Source: Phycomyces blakesleeanus NRRL 1555(-)
Lineage: Eukaryota; Mucoromycota; Mucoromycetes; Mucorales; Phycomycetaceae
Assembly: GCF_001638985.1 (NCBI RefSeq)
Contig: NW_017265172.1
Location: 253,539 to 317,538 of the forward strand
Length of the DNA: 64,000 nt
Direction: 5' to 3'
Every line of letters starts with the position of its first letter. The first letter of the stretch is position 1. Below, in pieces: positions 22,786 to 33,763 of this stretch. The translations under genes and the position numbers were made by a program. The notes below the pieces were generated by a model. That model had not been told where the DNA came from. It saw only the letters and a program-made list of their open reading frames with translations, and made no database searches.

Positions 22786-23487
22786 ATGAGCACCCCACCC
22801 ATTACCAATTCCAATGATGAGCCTAGAATTCCTGGAAAAAGTGGTTTTTTCATTCAAAGCAGTTTATATGTGATACTAAAGTAAAGAGATCTGTTACTGT
22901 AACTGATAAAAAATACTTTTAATATTTATATAAAAGAGAAAAGTTCCCTAAAAAAGAAGTTCTCTGTCCAAGAAGACAAACAACTTTGCCGCTCGTATCT
23001 TTTTGTTGCCTTGGATGCTGTCAGTGGTGTTGAGCAAAAGAGTGAGAAATTTTGGCCAATAATAATCTTTCATTATCACGAGTCCTTGGGTAAAGATGCT
23101 ATTAAGAGCGATGAGCATGCTTTGCATGCTTGTTGGCATATCATCAGCAGGGTAGTCAGTAAGTACGCTGGGCTTTTGTCTCAAGTAAGAGGGATACAAT
23201 CAAGTGGCTCAAATGAAGAATCGGATGTAAGTAATTAATATGTCAACAATATATATTATGATGTACACAGTAGTTAAGTAAAAGTTTAGAAGTCAAAAGA
23301 AAAGCAAATGTACTTTGCTGAAACAGGAACAAACTTCAATCTTGTTCACTGTTACAACGTCTTGTCCAAGCACCCGAAATTGGAGATTAGAAAAACAAAG
23401 CCCAAGGTGTCACGTAAAAAACAGCTTGAAAAGGGCAAGGTGATAAGCTCTGCCCCCACTACTGTTGGCGGTGCTGACAAGTGTTGA
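22786..23487 (+). CDS. Trihelix/NAM-associated-like DNA-binding protein of Harbinger element
   Basis: The clear part starts at about 22935 and ends at the TGA at 23485-23487, with an intron at 23227-23289 (GTAAGT...TTTAG). Sequence blocks: FSVQEDKQLCRSYLFVALDA, VSGVEQKSEKFWPIIIFHYH, DEHALHACWHIISRVVSKYA, QMYFAETGTNFNLVHCYNVL, then a basic Lys-rich end. The pattern W/F-x-x-x-E-D-x-x-L-C, D-x-x-x-G-x-x-Q-K-x-x-x-F-W and CWxxL is that of trihelix or NAM-associated proteins that accompany PIF/Harbinger transposases. These accessory proteins recruit the transposase to its terminal repeats. The N-terminal exon from the ATG at 22786 (MSTPPITNSNDEPRIPGKSG) is plausible, but the join to the next exon is uncertain. 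Confidence 0.6.
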
Positions 23488-23560
23488 GTTGGTGTGGTGC
23501 AACGTTGTCAGAAAAATAATAAATGAAAATAGGGCTGCTGTCGTGATCCAGACACTCGGA

Positions 23561-24081
23561 TGTTGGATTTATCACATATAAGAACATATTCATATTGAGA
23601 TAGTGTAGTAGCTATCATCTTGTCAGTATAAAATATATATAAACGATTAAGTAATCAGCCCAATAATTATTACAGTTAGTACTGTAGATAATATCTTAAA
23701 GATTGTTAAGATAATTATATCATACTGCCAGGTAAACTGTGTCAGATCAATATGGAGCTAATTTAGTAGGAAGTCCTAAAGCTCTAGTATAAAAGAGAAA
23801 AGAATAGCTAAGAGCTAAAGAAGTACAATTTATGACTTGATGTCATAATTGTAACATCAACACTAGTTAAGCAGTAAATACACTCTAATAACCAAATATA
23901 GTAAAGGAAGAAAGCCTTAAGAAACTAAGACGTAATGACAAGAGCAGATTGTATTTTCTTATAAAAAGGGACATTTTTTATTTATGAATAAAGACAACTC
24001 ATATACAGTCTCAAAGTATTTCTATATGTCTCTATTATCAAATATTTTATTTTTCTATTGTTTCGTACCTGAAATACCACA
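23561..24081 (+). repeat. 521-bp LTR-like repeat, copy 1
   Basis: Starts TGTTGGATTTATCAC and ends GAAATACCACA, so it has TG...CA boundaries like an LTR. Bases 25707-26227 are the same 521 bp in reverse complement with about 15 substitutions and no indels. The similarity continues 18 bp outward (GTGATCCAGACACTCGGA at 23543-23560). No reverse transcriptase or primer-binding site is visible nearby, so it is a solo LTR or one arm of a foldback element. Confidence 0.75.
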
Positions 24082-24701
24082 TCTCATATTATAGTAATAT
24101 TATTATAAGCATAATTATAACTGATAAACATATTTACTTTCGATGTTAAGACTTCATTGGGACTACACACATTTATATAATTAATCATACATTAATTATT
24201 CCAAGATCACGTTGCTCTGATTAAGGCTCAGATAGGATCGATTACCTGATCCCAGTCATATAATTTTTTCAATCCAAAATAATATAAATAGCAGTAGTAG
24301 TTCAGTGTAGAAACCTCGTCAAACTTTGATATAAAATCTTTTCTCAATAAACAAAACCTACACAAGTTCTCACGAATCTTCGTTCCTAATCTCAAATCTT
24401 TAATTCTTCCTCTTAAAAACTTCTTTAACTTCAATCATCACAACAGATACAATGTGTAATTGCATGAAGTTATTGTTGACAGAATGATACTTTTCGGTAT
24501 ACTTATTGGTGTTTTACTCTACAAATCAAAATATTGCTTTCTATTCAGCCTCGGCTGCCATCAGAAAATCAAAAAAAAAATAATAGAATATAATTTTTCT
24601 AGAATTACAAAGAATTCTGCAATGTCACTGCACTGCCGGACAACCGAAATATCGTTAAACGTTAACTATTAAAATTGCACTTTGTGTTATAAATAAAGCA
24701 G

Positions 24702-24783
24702 GTCGATTTGTCCGAGTGGTTAAGGAGTGTGACTAGAAATCACATGGGCTCTGCCCGCGTAGGTTCAAATCCTGCAGTCGACG
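24702..24783 (+). tRNA. tRNA-Ser(AGA)
   Basis: An 82-nt cloverleaf with a long variable arm. The acceptor stem GTCGATT pairs with AGTCGAC (one G-T pair), with discriminator G at 24783. The A box is TCCGAGTGGTTAAGG and the anticodon loop GACTAGAAATC contains AGA. The variable arm is TGGGCTCTGCCCGCG, and the B box/T loop GGTTCAAATCC is at 24762-24772. The T-rich tract after it (TCATTTTTATTTTT) is a Pol III terminator. No intron is present. CCA is not encoded, as expected for a nuclear eukaryotic tRNA. Confidence 0.95.
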
Positions 24784-25706
24784 TCATTTTTATTTTTATC
24801 TTGTTGTTGTTCCCAATCTGGGTTAGTCTTCCTTTTACTATAACAAAGTCAAAAGGTCAAACCCACTGGGGATCAAGGAGTATACGTAAAATCAAAGAGA
24901 GGATAAGATACTTTTTATTGATATGAATTGAATTGTCTTATATAGTTTTCTAAACTAATACTGTGCATTATCCGCAGTAGTTATTATTTATATTTAATTA
25001 AAGAAATAGTCATTATACTGTGGTTAATGCTCAGGAAGATATCACTGCACATAAAGAAGTACTGTGGTTAACTATCTTCAGATTTTACGGATTCATCAAA
25101 ATAATGTCCGACATTGTCATGCCCGAATTCTTGTCAGCCAATCAGGATGACAATTAAACAGAATTCTCTTTTGAGAATGACGACCAAAGTGATTTCCTTT
25201 TGCTCACAAAAGAATTAGAAAGGACATAGCTTAACAAAAGTAGAATACAAACCGAAACAGACATTTATAATGGCTGGGTAGATTTAGAAAAGATATAAAA
25301 GAAAACGTTATTTTATTCAATAAAAGTTATCTATCTTTCTATAGTCAAAGCTCAATATAGTGATATGAATGGTGGACAGAAATTTTATTACTATCACTAT
25401 ATTGAGCATGTTTTTTTCTTACTCTGCACATTATTTAGTGATATTTCTAATGCCACTGTGAGTGACTACTGTTTTCTAATAGGATTCATAGTATTTTGTC
25501 TAAGAAACTGGGCTTGCTTTAAAATGCTAAATAAAACATATATTACATTTATTTTTTTATACTACAGAAATAAACTCAGAGCTCAATATACACTGTAGGA
25601 AATGGCAGGATTTATACCTCTGACCTCATACCGAGTTACATACTCATAATTTTTGCTATTTAAAAGTCAGTCTTTAAAATACCAACCTCGTAACAAGTTA
25701 CGAACT
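24784..25706. other. Non-coding DNA between the inverted LTR-like repeats
   Basis: No gene recognised. It includes TCAAAGCTCAATATAGTGATA and its inverted echo CACTATATTGAGC near 25345-25405, a local inverted repeat. ACTGTAGGAAATGGCAGG near 25592 is not part of a recognisable element. Confidence 0.4.
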
Positions 25707-26227
25707 TGTGGTATTTCAGGTACAAAACAATAGAAAAATAAAATATTTGATAATAGAGACGTATAGAAATACTTTGAGACTGTATATAAGTTGTCTTTAT
25801 TCATAAATAAAAAGTGTCCCTTTTTATAAGAAAACACAATCTGCTCTTGTCATTACGTCTTAGTTTCTTAAGGCTTTCTTCCTTTACTATATTTGGTTAT
25901 TAGAGTGTATTTACTGCTTAACTAGTGTCGGTGTTACAATTATGACATCAAGTCATAAATCGTACTTCTTTAGCTCTTAGCTATTCTTTTCTCTTTTATA
26001 CTAGAGCTTTAGGACTTCCTACTAAATTAGCTCCATATCGATCTGACACAGTTTACCCAGCAGTATGATATAATTATCTTAACAATCTTTAAGATATTAT
26101 CTACAGTACTAACTGTAATAATTATTGGGCTGATTACTTAATCGTTTATATATATTTTATACTGACAAGATGATAGCTACTACGCTATCCCAATATGAAT
26201 ATGTTCTTATATGTGATAAATTTAACA
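25707..26227 (-). repeat. 521-bp LTR-like repeat, copy 2 (inverted)
   Basis: Reverse complement of 23561-24081, identical in length. It begins TGTGGTATTTCAGG on the + strand and ends TTTAACA, followed by TCCGAGTGTCTGGATCAC, the inverted flank of copy 1. It keeps CpG at several places where copy 1 has TpG or CpA. Confidence 0.75.
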
Positions 26228-28642
26228 TCCGAGTGTCTGGATCACCACACATCATCTTATTCTTTTCACTTATTAAAGAAAAGCCTTTCCGTATCCTTCG
26301 ACTGTACTGTATTTTCCAATTTAAAATATGATAGTTAAATATCAATCTGTATACGTATTCTTAATATAATCTGATGTATATTAGCTCTTAACAGCCATTA
26401 CAAACGTATGTGTACGTATATTTATGTTCAATGAATACCCTTTTTAATGCATTGCAGCTACTAAATATATCTGAGCATTGCTCTGTTTATATTTTGAACT
26501 AGTTAGTTGCTACTTTCTGTATCTATTTTTGACAAACCTATACTCGCAAGCGAGATTCACACTTGTTATATTAATACTAAGCCTGACGCATATAAACATA
26601 CACACGATATTATCTAAAGGATATGGATAGCATAATATATGGTCTGTTATAATAAAATACATTCATGTATAATATATATTAGTATAATTAATAATGTAAT
26701 CGTCAAATATGAATACTTTAAAGAAGTGCAAACAAAAAAAGGGGTTTATTTAATATTTAAGAATTATACCAAAAAATAATAGTATATGATCTTTAGAAAA
26801 TTATTATAAGGTACTTACTGATACTTGTTTTTTTGATGCTGTAAAGTGTGGAGGGAGTGGTTTTGAAAGAGCCACTTATTCTATGGCTATTACAGTGTGC
26901 GTGAACATCTTATTAGAGTCACTTAAATATAAATAAAGACAAGATCATTCATGATCGTAAGTTTCTCAGATTCCGAGTAAGTTAGGAGTTATTAAAGATC
27001 ATCAATGAAGATTTATTTAACGAAGCTGCGGATGTAATTTGAGCTCTGTTACCTATACAAACCTTTTTTGCTAAAACAACTTATTTAATGCGTTCAACTA
27101 TATATGTCTCGCATATATACACAGACTGTGATACTTCAAGTCGAGGACCGGTTGTATCAACACTTTGAGAGGATACGCCTGTTATTTTAAAAGATAAGTT
27201 CAAGAACATCAAGTCTTCATATACTGTTTAAAAAGGTCAGTGCCATATAGTTGTAGATGAAGAGCTAAACACTTATACTTCACTTTATTAGGTTTTTTTA
27301 AAGGACAAAGTGCAATCATATCTATGGTTGGGCATATATAAAGCAAAAAGCAAACGATTCTGTTCCGTATAACCATAGGTCAAAGCAAATGATCCATTAC
27401 ATATGATCCACGGTTGTATTGCTACCAATATTTGAGGATGAGTTTGTCCTCTATATGAATTGAGATATGCCACCTTGATTGGTGTAGAATGAACTTATAA
27501 AAATATGAATACGAACCTATTTCAATAGACCCATTTGATTTTATATTTACACTACTATCCATCATACAATTTTCATGATCTTTACACGTAATCAAAAGCC
27601 GCCAGAAACTATCTTTCCAGATTAAATAGAGAACCTGTTGTCGAGTGAAAAACCGGGAGTTTTCTAGTTTTTCACTCCATTTCATCACCAAGTCTTTATT
27701 AAAAATTGAGCTTAATTTTCCACCTTCAAACATAAACATGATATAGTCAAGGGTCGTCTCTATATATCTACTTAAGATAATAAGTCTTGAAGAACCAAGT
27801 TTATTAAGATGTATCTCTCTTATGTTTGTCACAGTACTTATGTTTTCATCAACTGTGGTTGAGTTTTTCTTTTTTGACTGGGTTTCACTAATAATTCTTT
27901 TTTAGCAGTATTTGAAAATATCGCATCCCAACGGGTTCTCTAATAAGAGAATATGAATATAACGAATATGAAGATAAAGATAATGTTTATTTGTTAGAAT
28001 ATTTGAGATATTTATATGTTTTGGGATATATGATATAATTGGGGAATGGCTAAGAGACGATATTTGCTAAGTAGTTATTACTAAGTGATTTTTTACCAGC
28101 TACTTCTTTGTCATTGCTTAGTCTACTACTGTATTTTCACACATTACTTCCATTGAAATTCACACATTTGGATTTTATTTTCACATAAAATTATTTTTAG
28201 AATATTGAAAAAAATGGTTTTTTAACATTAGAGTGAGGGGAAAAATCACAGAACGACGGATCAACCTTAACTGTTAAACTTCTTGACCTTTTTTTCATAA
28301 ATTCTTTCGAATATTAGGTGATATTAGATAGTGTCGTTAAATGTTCTGAAATCACCAGAAAAATGGAGACATTTATAAAGTTGCTATATTTGACAACCGA
28401 CATCTGAAACAGGCCCAAAGTTGCCATTTTCAGAACCAGGATTTTAAAATTTGGAAAATTTGTCCAAGTTTCAATTTGTAAGAGTTATGCTATTTTTTCA
28501 TATTAAATAAGACAAAGCTTATAGGGAATACATGTATGTATGTGTTATCTATATCGTGCATAATTTGTAGCTACTGTAAATATATTTTCATGGAGATACA
28601 GCTTATTTATTCCATGTATCATGGAGGAAATTGAACAGAATA
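26228..28642. other. AT-rich intergenic DNA
   Basis: No gene with recognisable features. A minus-strand ORF at 27422-27832 (136 codons, with WSEKLENSRFFTRQQVLYLI) has protein-like composition but no known motif and no clear exon partners. It may be a fragment of an old element. The rest is low-complexity AT. Confidence 0.4.
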
Positions 28643-29134
28643 GGGGGTTTCACCAGCTTTGAATGTTGACTGTTGGATATAGCGGTAGTTTAAGCACCAG
28701 CCAATAATAATAAGTATCGAAAAAAGACTGGTGAAACCCCCTAATGACCCTTGGTTGATATGTTTTCTCTCATATACGTCAAAATTCATATGTACAATGC
28801 GCTTGATTAGAGTACCCATAAATATAGTGCCTATGCCCAAATCCCTCACAAGTAAGTTAGACTTATATAATTTGGTATCAAGATAACTACTTTTATATAG
28901 ATTGATTATGTTTTATTTTTGACTTTGCTTCTATATGAACTTCACCATCCATCGTACATAAAGTACAAAATTTACAAAATTTCGGCTAAGTCACGACATC
29001 TAGAGTATCGAACTATTTTTTTAGATGGTTGGATGCTCGTTTTTCATTTTTTGAAGATTTGTTATAGCCAATCATATTCAGAATTAAACTACCGCTATAT
29101 CCAACAGTCAACATTCAAAGCTGGTGAAACCCCC
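28643..29134. mobile_element. MITE-like element with perfect 52-bp inverted ends
   Basis: Bases 28641-28692 are the exact reverse complement of 29085-29136. The ends read TA-GGGGGTTTCACCAGC ... GCTGGTGAAACCCCC-TA, so a 492-bp element is bounded by TA dinucleotides, the target duplication of Tc1/mariner/pogo elements. A third partial copy of the end (GACTGGTGAAACCCCCTA) is at 28728-28745. The interior has no transposase motif, so it would be non-autonomous. Perfect ends imply recent insertion. Confidence 0.7.
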
Positions 29135-29646
29135 TAATATGCCAAGGAAAACCATGTGAGACATGATTTGTCCTTATTTCTTTTTTTGGGAGCAATAGTT
29201 CAGAACATCTAACAACAATCTATTATCCTTATAATTTTGCGTGAAAATTTATTTACAGATGCGTGAATAATTTATTCAAAGTTGGCGAATAATTAGTGAA
29301 AATATAGTAGTCATTGCTTATTAACATTCTTAATAAGGCAATGTTTTATGATTGAATAATACTGGGACTGAGTGTCAATTACAATCCAGTCCTGACAAAT
29401 TATAAGTTGTATATGATATGATCTTTTAATTTTATCCTGTCTTTCTAATTAGAAAAAGATACATTATACTGCTTGTATGTTTTTAACGACAATTAATCGA
29501 ATCAACATCATAGAGTTTTCTATTAGAAATTGAGTAAAAATAAATAGCAAATGTTCAAAGTTGGTATATTCGAATAGATATGCTATATTTTTAATTGTGT
29601 CAAAGGCTTTATGGTATTTTCTAGCCTATTTGTATGACTTCTCTGC

Positions 29647-30675
29647 TTAAAATCGAATTCGCCCAAGCCTGACCTGAGGCCTAATACGAAGAAACCAGTA
29701 GCCTAATCCATAAGCCAGTCCACCCAAATGTGCTGCGCTGTCCACAAAGTTGTTCTAAACATTATGTTAGCAGATATATGGGTTGTACGGGAGAATATTA
29801 GAACTTTACCGGCATAAAACAACATGAAACTATATCGAACGTAGCCAATAATCCCACACAGACAGTTGCCTGGATAGGATAGACAAATAAGAGCAGAAAT
29901 TGCGAGCCTGGATCTAATCATATAACACAGACGTTACTATTTATGGAAGACCTAAGCTAACACGGTCTTACAAGCAAGGGCGTATATGGCAGCTATTCCC
30001 ATTCCTGAACCTTCAAAGATTTTTTAAAGGGGAAACAAAGTGAGTAATATACGTATACATATACATATATATATTATAAGAGCTTAACACATTTAGTAGC
30101 ATACTTGAAGAGCCTAGGGACGCTCTTTTTTTATGTTCGTATCCCAATCTCCGTTCCACAGCTGGGCGGATATAAGCATTATTAAAGACAGAAGCGATAG
30201 AGCCAGCAACCCCTGCACCAGCATAGAGCGTCAAAAATCGCATAGCTCCCAAAGATAATGCCAAAGCTGTTCCAAATGAATGTAAAAGGAGCATATTAAC
30301 ACCAAAATGAACAACGCTACTGTGTGATATGCATGCTGTAAAGAGTGTGTGTATTCGACCCTCTCGAATTCCTTCTGGCGAGGCTGTAAAATTTCGTCTC
30401 ATAAAACAAAGCCAAGAAGGATCACCAAAGCTTCGGGCAGATTCATTTGCATAATACCACATTCCAAAGACAGCTGAATTAATACCAATAATGCCATTGA
30501 CGACAATCATTGGATTTATATTGTTCATGGGGCGAAAAGGTTGCTTTTGTACAGCTTTTGATAATGTCATTCTTTGAGGGTTAAACGTTCTTATTTGTAT
30601 TGTAGCTAAATTTAATGGTGTAATTCTGATCAGACGAGGCCTGAACAGTGCAGGGACAAGAGACCAGCGTGACAT
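29647..30675 (-). CDS. Mitochondrial rhomboid protease (PARL/Pcp1-like)
   Basis: Four exons (30675-30105, 30010-29972, 29913-29810, 29754-29647), all GT-AG, give 273 aa. The N-terminus is Arg/Leu/Thr-rich (MSRWSLVPALFRPRLIRI), a likely mitochondrial presequence. Several membrane segments follow, including HFGVNMLLLHSFGTALALSL with the His/Asn pair of rhomboid TM2. The nucleophile Ser lies in the block SLGSSSSGMGIAAIYAL, and the catalytic His in NNFVDSAAHLGGLAYGLGYW. Pcp1/PARL proteases cleave inner-membrane substrates and so affect mitochondrial dynamics. The Ser block is formed across the first splice site and reads SSSG where family members have GASG. Transcription is divergent from the lysine-rich gene, with 140 bp between start codons. 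Confidence 0.9.
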
Positions 30676-30815
30676 TAGAGCAGGAAAGTAAGGAATGAAT
30701 ACCAAGAAGCACGCATTTCAGAACAAACTCACGCGAGCGGTATCTCAATCGGTTATTAAGCCACCCATTGACAGGTAAGACCGGAAAAGATCTGTTTGTG
30801 AACAAGTTACTCACA
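30676..30815. promoter_or_regulatory. Shared divergent promoter region
   Basis: 140 bp separate the start codons of the rhomboid gene (minus) and the lysine-rich protein gene (plus), so regulatory sites must be shared or overlap. No TATA box is obvious. Confidence 0.4.
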
Positions 30816-31624
30816 ATGGCATACACAAAAAAGGTAAAGCACTTGGTAGTAATATTTATATATGATAATGAGCTAATTGATTCCATCATCGACAGGCAAA
30901 GAATTTCACAAAGGCAGGCGTAAAGGCAAAACCCAGAAAGACAGCCACATCGGTTGTTTCCGTAACCGTAGCCACAAAGGTCGAAAAGCCTAACAAGAAG
31001 CACAAGCAGCGCGAGCGCATCAGCTCAGAAGCAATCAACCCTAAATATGCCAAGAAGGTAGGATCTAAAGTGGATCTTTCAGGAATGGAACTAATGCCAA
31101 AATTCATAAAGGATTTTATGATGGAGGTAATCGCAAAAGCCGCTGGAAAAGAGCAGGAAAAGGAAGATGCAAAAATTGCCCGAAAGGTAAATTGTTGGAA
31201 TATATAAAAACCAAAAAAGGAACTTTTACTTGTTAGAAGTTAACAAAAGGGCTTACCTCCATTCCACTACGTCTTTTTTGTGGACATTTTATTTTTTAGG
31301 TTGCAGTACAAAAATACTTGGAAAGTAAAAAAGAGAAGAAGGAAGATAAAAAGTCATTGAAACAAGATAAACTTGTAAGACCAAATTACATAGTCAAAAA
31401 AAAACTGTTTGTCTAATTATTTCGTAGGAACAAACCAAGCAAAAGTTAGTCGAAGCACAGAAGTCAAAGAAGTCTGATGGTCGCAAAGCTAAAGCTCAAG
31501 CTAAGACAGAGGCTTCCCGCCCGAAGAAAGCGGTAAATATATTTAAGGTCTAATTTAAGATTTATTACTTATACTTCTTTAACAGGAACCGGAAAAGCCA
31601 ACTAAGAGAGTCAGATTTGCATAG
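30816..31624 (+). CDS. Small lysine-rich protein, probably nuclear/nucleolar
   Basis: Five exons (30816-30833, 30896-31186, 31300-31374, 31428-31532, 31586-31624), all phase 0 with GT-AG introns, give 175 aa. The product is about one quarter Lys, with KKHKQRERISSEAINPKYAK, a central LSGMELMPKFIKDFMMEVI helix and long Lys/Glu helical repeats. It ends in PTKRVRFA. No catalytic motif is seen. The composition suggests a nuclear or nucleolar RNA- or ribosome-associated protein. RVRF at the C-terminus resembles a PP1-docking RVxF motif, which is only an inference. I do not recognise the family. The clean, consistent exon phases support a real gene. Confidence 0.75.
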
Positions 31625-31768
31625 ACGTGTATCATTTTGGAATAAACTTAATTAAATTCGATCCCGCTATACCTTTGTGTGGCTTGTGCACTGACTCACT
31701 CATAGCCCGCCAAATGCCACCCTCCCTTTCTTCATTTCTTCATTTCTTCATTTCTTCAGTATAACGTA

Positions 31769-32346
31769 ATGAGCTCAGATCCTACACAAACATTGTACAT
31801 TACCAACCTCTCTGGAAAGACACATACTCCAGGCAAGTGGACCTCTGGCCGAATTTCCCATGTCCACAGTGATCCTTACCTTTATACCTAGAACTTAAGG
31901 CGTCGCTCTATGGTCTATTTTCTACCTATGGAGTTATTCTGGCTATAAATGCCATTAACACCGAAAAGATGCGTGAACAGGCCTTTATTGCCTTTGATAA
32001 TGTCGCCTCTGCAACATCTGCTCTTCGTAGTCTGAACGGATTCACTTTCTACGACCGTCCCTTGGTAAGCACCACACTTTGAATCCCATGTGATGCATCG
32101 CGGAACAATCCAAAAAACTATATATTAAGAGCAATATTTTTCTGGAATTAGAAAATCGTCTACGCCAAGACAAAGTCAGACGTCGTGGCTAAGTTGGATG
32201 GTACATACCGACCAAAAGTAGCCGACAAGAAGGCCTCTAGCTCCAACAGAACATTGTTGGGTAAGCGAGCCGTTGGTGATGACTTGGACGACGCGCCGAT
32301 GAAGTCACGCAAAATCGAGAGCGATGAAGATGATGATAGCGAATAA
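31769..32346 (+). CDS. U2B''/U1A-like snRNP protein, single RRM
   Basis: Exons 31769-31832, 31892-32064 and 32152-32346 give 143 aa. The single RRM (residues ~8-90) has RNP2 LYITNL and RNP1 REQAFIAF, the family-specific ELKASLYGLFSTYGVIL helix and FYDRPLKIVYAKTKSD. The tail is basic then acidic (SRKIESDEDDDSE). Human U1A and U2B'' have two RRMs. One RRM of this length is like yeast Msl1, so a U2 snRNA loop IV-binding role is most likely. Intron 1 starts with GC (CCAG|GCAAGT) and ends CCTAG; this is the only join that rebuilds the first RRM helix. Intron 2 is GT-AG. Confidence 0.9.
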
Positions 32347-32546
32347 ATTAAATACAACTCTTCATATTACAATGGGATCTCATTGATATGCTTTGTTTTG
32401 AGACTTGTTTCGGTAGCATAAAGGAATAGAGAGATTGTCTGTACGGCGGGAGTTAAAAGATGAGTGGGGTTGTTGGATGGAAAGGGTGTGGCAAAATAAC
32501 AGGGACTTGAACCTTTTTCTTTTCTATTCTTCATTTTTACGCCCTC

Positions 32547-33730
32547 ATGCCATCATCATATATAATTATTGGCGGAAATGGTTTTTTGGGTCGTCATGTC
32601 CAAGAGCAGATCAGACTGCGCAATGATAACTCAACAATTGCTGTATTTGACATTGCCATGCCAGCACAGCCTGAAAAGGATGTAAAATATATTGTCGGTG
32701 ACTTGCGCAAGTACGAGGATGTCCTTGCTGCACTTGATGGAATCGATGCTGTAATCCACACTGCATCCCCTCCTCATGTCAACTCAAGTAATCCTCCTCG
32801 AGATCTCTACTTTTCCATCAATGTTGATGGTACCAAAAATATCATTCGTGCTTGTCAAGAAAAGGGTATCCAAGTATTGGTAGTAACCAGCTCTGGCAGT
32901 GTTATTTCTACTGGTGAACCCATGGTAAATGTGGACGAAAGTGCCCCATACCCACCCCAGGCAATTGATGTATATACCGAGTCCAAGGTCAGTATATATT
33001 AAAAGAAAATAATTTACATTTTTCATAATGTGTGCTATTTTTTTTAACTATTGTGATATACATATTAGATTGAGTGTGAAAAGGTAGTTTTGGCTGCCAA
33101 TGGTATTGAAGGTATTCGCACTTGTACAATCCGCCCCTCAGCCATCTTTGGTCCTGGTGACCGTCAGCTTATCCCAGGCATGGTCGAGGTCTGCCAAAAG
33201 GGCCAACACCGTTTCCAGATTGGCGACAACACTTCTATGATGGACTTCACCTATGTGGGAAATGTAGCCTATGCCCATGTATTGGCGGCAGAAAAACTCA
33301 GTGATCCAAATTCTCCTGCTGCCGGACAAGCATTTAACTTGACCAATGGTACTCCTGTGCCTTTCTGGGATTTTGCTTCCAAGGTCTGGGAAGTTTATGG
33401 CATGCACATGCCCAAGTCCAAGAAGATCATTCTTTCGTACAATGCCAGCATGGTAATTGCTGCAATTAGCGAGACAATATATGAAATAAAAGCTCTATTC
33501 TGGGACAAGAGTGAACTCAAGGAAGGTATGTCTCGGTCCCGCATCAAGCAAGCCATGAGCTCGCGTTATTTCGATATCACAAAGGCAAAGACTTTGCTTG
33601 GCTATGAGCCTCAGATTGGATTGGATGAAGGAATTAGATTGGGCGTCAAGGTAAAGTATTACTACGAAACTTCTTCTTCAACTAACACATGTTTAAATAG
33701 TGGTACAAGGAGAACAACGAGAAGAAATAG
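32547..33730 (+). CDS. ERG26: Sterol-4-alpha-carboxylate 3-dehydrogenase
   Basis: Three exons (32547-32987, 33069-33650, 33701-33730) give 350 aa, about the size of yeast Erg26. Residues 5-18 (IIIGGNGFLGRHV) are the NAD(P)-binding Rossmann motif. The catalytic YxxxK is YTESK at residues 143-147, and intron 1 follows this Lys directly. Further blocks are RPSAIFGPGDRQLIPGM, DFTYVGNVAYAHVLAAEKL and GQAFNLTNGTPVPFWDF, typical of the 3-beta-HSD family. The C-terminus KENNEKK is an ER-retrieval-like KxKxx relative. The enzyme oxidises and decarboxylates 4-methylsterol intermediates in the ER during ergosterol synthesis. Its stop is only 33 bp from that of RPB3 on the other strand, so the 3' ends must overlap. 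Confidence 0.93.
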
Positions 33731-33763
33731 ATTGCATGTATTTTTTTTTATTAAACGCGTCCT

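Noticed and set aside
24784..25706. Internal coding region of an LTR retrotransposon between the 521-bp repeats
   Set aside because: The repeats are inverted, not direct, and no gag, protease, reverse transcriptase or integrase motif is present.
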